From the NCBI GenBank assembly GCA_023251135.1, contig JAHEZJ010000019.1:1-64000 (forward strand): a stretch of 64,000 nt of DNA. Reading direction: 5' to 3'. Shown here piece after piece: positions 59,707 through 64,000 of this stretch. The DNA comes from Flavobacterium sp. Its GTDB lineage: Bacteria > Bacteroidota > Bacteroidia > Flavobacteriales > Flavobacteriaceae. A model generated the notes under the pieces. The model made no database searches. It was not told where the DNA came from and saw only the letters and a program-made list of their open reading frames with translations. A program made the position numbers and the translations under genes. The first letter of the stretch is position 1, and each line of letters begins with the position of its first letter.

Positions 59707-59736
59707 AAAAGCCTCGAATAATAGCGGGGCTTTTTT
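59707..59736 (+). terminator. Terminator after PfkB kinase gene
   Basis: AAAAGCC and GGCTTTTTT form the stem of a hairpin with a TCGAATAATAGCGG loop region (TCG/CGG can extend it), followed by a T run. It separates the kinase from purF. Confidence 0.72.
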
Positions 59737-59783
59737 ATTACGTTAATACACACAACTTACAACAACACAAAATACAAAACACA

Positions 59784-61682
59784 ATGAGCGACGCTTTAAA
59801 ACACGAATGTGGTATAGCTTTGGTTAGACTTCTTAAACCGCTTGAATATTACAAAGAAAAATACGGAACAGCTTTTTACGGAATACAGAAAATGTATCTG
59901 ATGATGGAAAAGCAGCATAACCGTGGACAAGACGGAGCTGGTTTTGCAAGCATCAAATTAGATGTAGCTCCCGGTGAACGTTATATCAGCAGAGTTCGTT
60001 CCAATCATTCACAACCCATTCAGGATGTTTTTAAGCAAATCAATGAGCGTATTAACGAAGAGATGAGTTCTCATCCGGAGTATGCAGATGATGTTGCCAA
60101 GCAAAAAGCAAACATACCTTATATAGGAGAGTTATTTCTGGGACACGTTCGTTACGGAACTTTTGGAAAAAACAGTATCGAAAGCGTGCACCCGTTCTTG
60201 CGTCAAAGCAATTGGATGCACCGCAATCTGATTTTGGCGGGTAACTTTAATATGACCAATGTTAAGGAGCTTTTTGAAAACTTAGTAGAATTGGGTCAGC
60301 ATCCAAAAGAAATGGCCGACACGGTTACCGTTATGGAAAAAATTGGTCATTTCTTAGACAAAGAAGTGATGCAGCTTTATCAGGATTGTAAACTTGAAGG
60401 ATATTCTAAAAGAGAGGCTTCTCCTGTAATTGCAGACCGACTGGATATTGCAAAAATTTTGGCTCGTTCGGCTAAAAATTTAGACGGAGGATACGCAATG
60501 GCCGGATTATTAGGTCATGGTGATGCTTTCGTTTTTAGAGATCCTGCCGGAATTCGCCCAGCCTATTATTATCAGGATGATGAAGTGGTGGTTGTGGCTT
60601 CTGAAAGACCCGTTATTCAAACCGTATTTAATGTGCCTTTTGAAAGTGTGCAGGAAATCGAACCGGGAAATGCTTTGATCATCAAAAAGAGCGGAAAAGT
60701 TTCTATGAACCAAATCCTGGAACCAACGGTTAAAAAAGCATGCTCTTTTGAAAGAATTTATTTTTCAAGAGGAAGTGACGCCGAAATTTATCAGGAACGT
60801 AAGAACTTAGGGAAATTAATTTTACCTGCTGTTCTTGAATCGATTGACAGTGATACAGACAATACCGTTTTCTCTTATATTCCAAATACAGCCGAAACCT
60901 CTTTTTATGGTTTGGTTGAGGCAGCTCAGGACTTTTTAAATCAGAGAAAGAACAACTATATTTTAGCCAACAGAAATACGCTTACGGCTGAAACATTACA
61001 GGAATTGTTGGCTGTAAAGATTCGTACAGAGAAAGTGGCGATCAAAGATGCTAAACTTAGAACCTTTATTACCGAAGACAGCAGCCGTGATGATTTGGTG
61101 GCACACGTTTACGATGTTACTTACGGCGTAATCAAGCCAACGGATAATCTGGTTATTATAGATGATAGTATCGTTCGTGGTACCACTTTAAAGATGAGTA
61201 TTATAAAGATGATGGATCGTTTAAAACCTAAGCGTATCGTAATCGTTTCATCGGCACCACAAATTCGTTACCCTGACTGTTACGGAATCGATATGGCGAA
61301 GCTGGAAGGTCTTGTAGCTTTTAGAGCGGCTTTGGCTTTATTGAAAGAAAGAAACTTATATCATATTGTCGACGAGGTTTATACCAAGTGTAAAGCTCAG
61401 GAAAATTATATAGACAGTGACGTTGTAAACTACGTCACTGTAATTTACGATCAGTTTACTCCTGAGGAAATTTCAGATAAGATTGCTGAAATGTTGAGCT
61501 CACCTGAAATTAATGCAGAAGTAAAAATCATTTTCCAAAAAGTAGAAGACTTGCATGTTGCCTGTCCGAAAAATCTTGGAGACTGGTATTTTACCGGAGA
61601 TTATCCAACACCAGGCGGAAACCGTGTTGTGAACAGGGCTTTCATGAATTTCTATGAAGGAAAAGACGCTAGAGCGTATTAA
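59784..61682 (+). CDS. purF: Amidophosphoribosyltransferase
   Basis: The 632-residue enzyme catalyses the first committed step of purine synthesis. After a short leader (MSDALKHE) comes the nucleophilic Cys of CGIALVRLLKP, so Cys9 must become the mature N-terminus. The glutaminase part has EKQHNRGQDGAGFASIK and FLGHVRYGTFGKNS; the phosphoribosyl site is NLVIIDDSIVRGTTLKMSI. It is longer than E. coli PurF (505), as is usual for this Bacteroidota type. It is followed by two direct repeats with hairpins. Confidence 0.94.
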   Translation: MSDALKHECGIALVRLLKPLEYYKEKYGTAFYGIQKMYLMMEKQHNRGQDGAGFASIKLDVAPGERYISRVRSNHSQPIQDVFKQINERINEEMSSHPEYADDVAKQKANIPYIGELFLGHVRYGTFGKNSIESVHPFLRQSNWMHRNLILAGNFNMTNVKELFENLVELGQHPKEMADTVTVMEKIGHFLDKEVMQLYQDCKLEGYSKREASPVIADRLDIAKILARSAKNLDGGYAMAGLLGHGDAFVFRDPAGIRPAYYYQDDEVVVVASERPVIQTVFNVPFESVQEIEPGNALIIKKSGKVSMNQILEPTVKKACSFERIYFSRGSDAEIYQERKNLGKLILPAVLESIDSDTDNTVFSYIPNTAETSFYGLVEAAQDFLNQRKNNYILANRNTLTAETLQELLAVKIRTEKVAIKDAKLRTFITEDSSRDDLVAHVYDVTYGVIKPTDNLVIIDDSIVRGTTLKMSIIKMMDRLKPKRIVIVSSAPQIRYPDCYGIDMAKLEGLVAFRAALALLKERNLYHIVDEVYTKCKAQENYIDSDVVNYVTVIYDQFTPEEISDKIAEMLSSPEINAEVKIIFQKVEDLHVACPKNLGDWYFTGDYPTPGGNRVVNRAFMNFYEGKDARAY

Positions 61683-61783
61683 TAAAATACTAACAAAAGG
61701 TTAATTTGTGCATTTCATCGGTTTTTTTTACCGTTCATCTTATTTGTTTGGTGAAAATGAAAAGCTACAATACTTTTGAAATA

Positions 61784-62051
61784 CCATAACATTAGTAGGT
61801 TAAGTTTATGGTAGATTTGGGGCAAAAAGGGTGGAAGTAATTCCACCTTTTTTATTGGAATAAAGTCAACTATTTCTAAAGTAAGATTTTACGTCACTTC
61901 ATCGGATATATTTGCTTTTCGTCTAGAAAGTTTTTTTCATTAAAATAGCTGCCATACATTTACAGAACCATAACATTAGTAGGTTAAGTTTATGGTAGAT
62001 TTGGGGCAAAAAAGGTGGAAGTGATTCCGCCTTTTTTATTGGAATAAAGTC
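61784..62051. repeat. Two 84-bp direct repeats with hairpin, after purF
   Basis: Positions 61784-61867 and 61968-62051 match over 84 bp with about three differences. Each copy contains GGTGGAA...TTCC(A/G)CC, a 7-bp stem followed by a T run, so each may act as a terminator; the second copy has a G-U pair in place of A-U. They share CCATAACATTAGTAGGTTAA at the start. The rest of the 555-bp gap shows no gene. Confidence 0.85.
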
Positions 62052-62132
62052 TGGATTGAAAGAGGACAAAGGCTGCAGAGTAAAGAAGGTAGAATAAAGA
62101 GGTTGTCGAAAAGACACAAAAATAAAGAGCCA

Positions 62133-62172
62133 AAAAAAAGACGAATAACTGTTAAGCTATCCGTCTTTTTTT
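62133..62172 (-). terminator. Terminator of superoxide dismutase gene
   Basis: AAAAAAAGACG near 62133-62143 pairs with CGTCTTTTTTT at 62162-62172 across an 18-bp loop. It lies 66 bp past the sodA stop and ends in a T tract on the minus strand. Confidence 0.75.
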
Positions 62173-62237
62173 ATAATCTTTACTCTGTAGTTTATAGTCT
62201 TTGTTCTATCTTCTTTGTTCTACAGACAGAAGTCTTC

Positions 62238-62846
62238 TTATTTGTCTAAAGCGTATCTTCTTGCAACTTCAGTCCAGTTAATTACATTAAAGAAAGCTTC
62301 AATATAATCAGGTCTTCTGTTTTGGTAGTGTAAGTAGTAAGCGTGCTCCCAAACATCCATTCCTAAAATAGGAGTTCCACCGCAGCCTACTTCCGGCATT
62401 AATGGATTGTCTTGGTTTGGAGTTCCGCAAACGTCTAATTTTCCACCTTTTTGTACACATAACCAAGCCCATCCAGAACCGAATTGTGTAGCACCAGCTT
62501 TAGCAAATTTTGCTTTAAATTCTTCAAAAGTTCCAAAAGAAGCTTCAATAGCAGCTAATAAATCACCTGTTGGTAATCCGCCACCGTTTGGAGCCATTAC
62601 AGTCCAGAATAAATTGTGGTTGTAAAAACCTCCACCATTGTTACGAACTGCTGCGTTTGATTTATCTAGATTGATTAAGATGTTTTCGATTGTTTTTCCT
62701 TCCAAATCTGTACCGGCGATAGCTGCATTTAGATTTGTTGTGTAAGCATTATGATGTTTTGAATGGTGAATTTCCATTGTGCGGGCATCAATATGTGGTT
62801 CTAATGCATCATATGCATAAGGTAATTGAGGTAATTCAAAAGCCAT
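62238..62846 (-). CDS. sodA: Superoxide dismutase (Fe/Mn)
   Basis: A 202-residue enzyme that dismutes superoxide. The metal ligands are visible: His in [20 protein letters not shown], His in [10 protein letters not shown], and Asp and His in [33 protein letters not shown] is the Gln/Gly metal-choice region. Iron versus manganese cannot be decided from these residues. It is monocistronic, no signal peptide is present, so it is cytoplasmic. Confidence 0.95.
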   Translation of the reverse strand: MAFELPQLPYAYDALEPHIDARTMEIHHSKHHNAYTTNLNAAIAGTDLEGKTIENILINLDKSNAAVRNNGGGFYNHNLFWTVMAPNGGGLPTGDLLAAIEASFGTFEEFKAKFAKAGATQFGSGWAWLCVQKGGKLDVCGTPNQDNPLMPEVGCGGTPILGMDVWEHAYYLHYQNRRPDYIEAFFNVINWTEVARRYALDK

Positions 62847-62984
62847 GATATTATGATTTTATGATTTATAATTATTTATTCCAAATTTAGACATTTAACT
62901 TTGGAATAGAAAATACTATTTCGTTATTATTCCATTTAATTAATTGATGGTTTGTTTTTTGGAAGGATAACGAATTGGAAATCT

Positions 62985-63611
62985 TTACTTTCCGTTGAAA
63001 GTGGTCATGGTGTTTTCAAGACCGGCTGTTCCAAAAGATTTAATAATCTCCGAAGCGACTTCCAGACGTTCTGGTAATTTTGCTTTTTCTTCTTCGTCCC
63101 AGTCCCCCAAAACGTAATCTACCTGTTGCCCTTTTTTAAACTGATCGCTGATGCCAAATCTAAAGCGGGTGTATTGTTGTGTGTTTAAAACTAAATTGAT
63201 GTTTTTAAGTCCGTTATGTCCTCCGTCGCTGCCTTTTGGTTTGATTCGGATCGTTCCGAAAGAAAGGTTTAAATCGTCGGTGATTACCAGAATGTTCTCC
63301 AGTGGAATATTTTCTTTATCCATCCAGTACTTTACGGCCTTACCGCTTAAGTTCATATAGGTGTTTGGTTTGAGCAGAAAAAAGCTTCTTCCTTTGAATT
63401 TGTATTCGGCCAAAGCACCTAATTTTACCGTCTCGAATGAAAGACCTTCTTTTTTGGCTAAAAAATCAAGTACTTTAAAGCCTATGTTGTGTCGTGTGTT
63501 CACGTATTCGGCGCCAATATTGCCCAATCCGACGATTAAATATTTTTTCATATGATCAGTGTTCTCTTCTTTTGGTGTTGATGAAAACAGTTTTGTTATC
63601 CATTTTATCAT
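62985..63611 (-). CDS. pth: Peptidyl-tRNA hydrolase
   Basis: The 208-residue protein contains the Pth core starting MKKYLIVGLGNIGAEYVNTR, with the catalytic His of NTRHNIGFKVLDFL, Asn in LLKPNTYMNLSGKAV and Asp in ILVITDDLNLSFGTIRI. It frees peptides from tRNA dropped by stalled ribosomes. Two starts are possible: 63611, with a 20-residue leader, or 63551, at the canonical first Met; homologues are often annotated with the leader. It sits next to rplY, a common arrangement. Confidence 0.93.
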   Translation of the reverse strand: MIKWITKLFSSTPKEENTDHMKKYLIVGLGNIGAEYVNTRHNIGFKVLDFLAKKEGLSFETVKLGALAEYKFKGRSFFLLKPNTYMNLSGKAVKYWMDKENIPLENILVITDDLNLSFGTIRIKPKGSDGGHNGLKNINLVLNTQQYTRFRFGISDQFKKGQQVDYVLGDWDEEEKAKLPERLEVASEIIKSFGTAGLENTMTTFNGK

Positions 63612-63833
63612 GACGCAAAAATAAACTTAATTGGGGAATGTGCCAATGGGTTAATTGGATAATTTGTAAATGTGTCAATTAGATAATTAGATAATTGGAT
63701 TTATTGAGAAGGCTTATGAAAACGTGATTTTCTGCTGTCAGGCTGAGCGAAGTCGAAGCCGCCCTGTAATAAAAAAAAACTTAGAACCTCAGTAGCTTAG
63801 CATCTCAGTACCTCAGAACCTCTAAAGCAAAAA

Positions 63834-63861
63834 AAAGCACCAACCTTTCGATTGATGCTTT
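63834..63861 (-). terminator. Terminator of rplY
   Basis: AAAGCACCAACC (63834-63845) pairs with GATTGATGCTTT (63850-63861) with two G-U pairs around a 4-base loop, followed on the minus strand by T-rich sequence. Upstream of pth, 63612-63830 also holds the common Flavobacterium string GTCAGGCTGAGCGAAGTCGA (63737-63756) and short CTCAG repeats. Confidence 0.75.
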
Positions 63862-63881
63862 GTATTTTGAATTGAAAAAAA

Positions 63882-64000
63882 TTATTTTTTCTTTCCTTTT
63901 GCAGGAGCTTTTGCAGCTTTTGCAGCTTCTTGAGCAGCTTTCATAGCAGCACGAGAAATTCTTACCTGAGCAACAACAGTGTTGTCTGGGTGCATAACTT
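63882..64000 (-). CDS. rplY: Ribosomal protein L25/general stress protein Ctc, C-terminus
   Basis: The frame enters from the right edge and ends at 63882. Its last residues include [20 protein letters not shown] and [18 protein letters not shown], the Ala/Lys-rich tail of the CTC-type L25 proteins of Flavobacteria, which bind 5S rRNA. Neighbouring pth supports this, as rplY-pth is a common pair. Only about 39 residues are visible. Confidence 0.85.
   Translation of the reverse strand, partial: VMHPDNTVVAQVRISRAAMKAAQEAAKAAKAPAKGKKK

Overview
The window is a low-GC chromosomal segment of a member of the Bacteroidota, most probably a Flavobacterium close to F. johnsoniae. Supporting signs are a Por/type IX secretion C-terminal sorting domain, an IPExxxVDY-family gene beside pyruvate kinase, Bacteroidota-type promoter boxes (TAnnTTTG), a sigma/FecR/TonB-receptor locus, many AT-rich intergenic repeats, and above all a complete-looking flexirubin pigment locus. 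The 506-residue aromatic amino acid ammonia-lyase closely resembles, from memory, the characterised tyrosine ammonia-lyase of F. johnsoniae. No rRNA, tRNA, CRISPR array, insertion sequence or prophage was seen.

Positions 1-26600 hold the flexirubin (aryl polyene plus dialkylresorcinol) cluster, almost entirely on the minus strand. From upstream to downstream it has: tyrosine ammonia-lyase (4-coumarate starter), a WG-repeat protein, a FabG-like reductase, a FabB/F-like ketosynthase with ACP, an LpxL-like acyltransferase, DarA and DarB (dialkylresorcinol head), two unusual hotdog proteins, a small unknown protein, a BtrH-like protein, an ABC exporter pair, a thioesterase, a second ketosynthase, a membrane protein, a ketosynthase-like fragment, a second ACP, a third ketosynthase with a catalytically dead partner, a polysaccharide deacetylase, a LolA-like carrier with a lipoprotein, two beta-barrel proteins, a FabZ-like protein, a GT2-DUF2062 glycosyltransferase and an MMPL exporter cut by the window edge. 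A flavin-dependent halogenase-like oxidoreductase is transcribed divergently from the ammonia-lyase, and a perfect 24-bp palindrome lies between them. No adenylate-forming ligase to activate coumarate is visible; it may lie left of the window.

Positions 26600-38850 hold a tandem array of 190-bp repeats, two small unknown proteins, a large secreted chitin-binding-module protein with a type IX sorting tail, and a galactose locus (SGLT-type symporter, galT, galK, galM). A divergent GntR regulator and a Nudix-fold regulator with a degenerate catalytic box sit beside the galactose genes. A TACCAGT direct repeat beside the galM promoter is the likely operator.

Positions 39450-44560 are a four-gene ECF sigma / FecR-like anti-sigma / TonB-dependent receptor / DUF4374 lipoprotein locus, probably for ferric siderophore uptake. 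A perfect 17-bp palindrome next to the predicted -7 box suggests metal control. Positions 44800-50650 carry an OsmC protein, a DyP-type peroxidase with an unknown partner, a secreted C1 peptidase and a DUF4136 lipoprotein. From 51000 to the end lie mostly housekeeping genes: pyk, IPExxxVDY, rnc, fabF, acpP, purN, rnhA, a DUF6249 protein, an ECF sigma with a membrane protein, a PfkB kinase, purF, an Fe/Mn superoxide dismutase, pth and the C-terminus of rplY.
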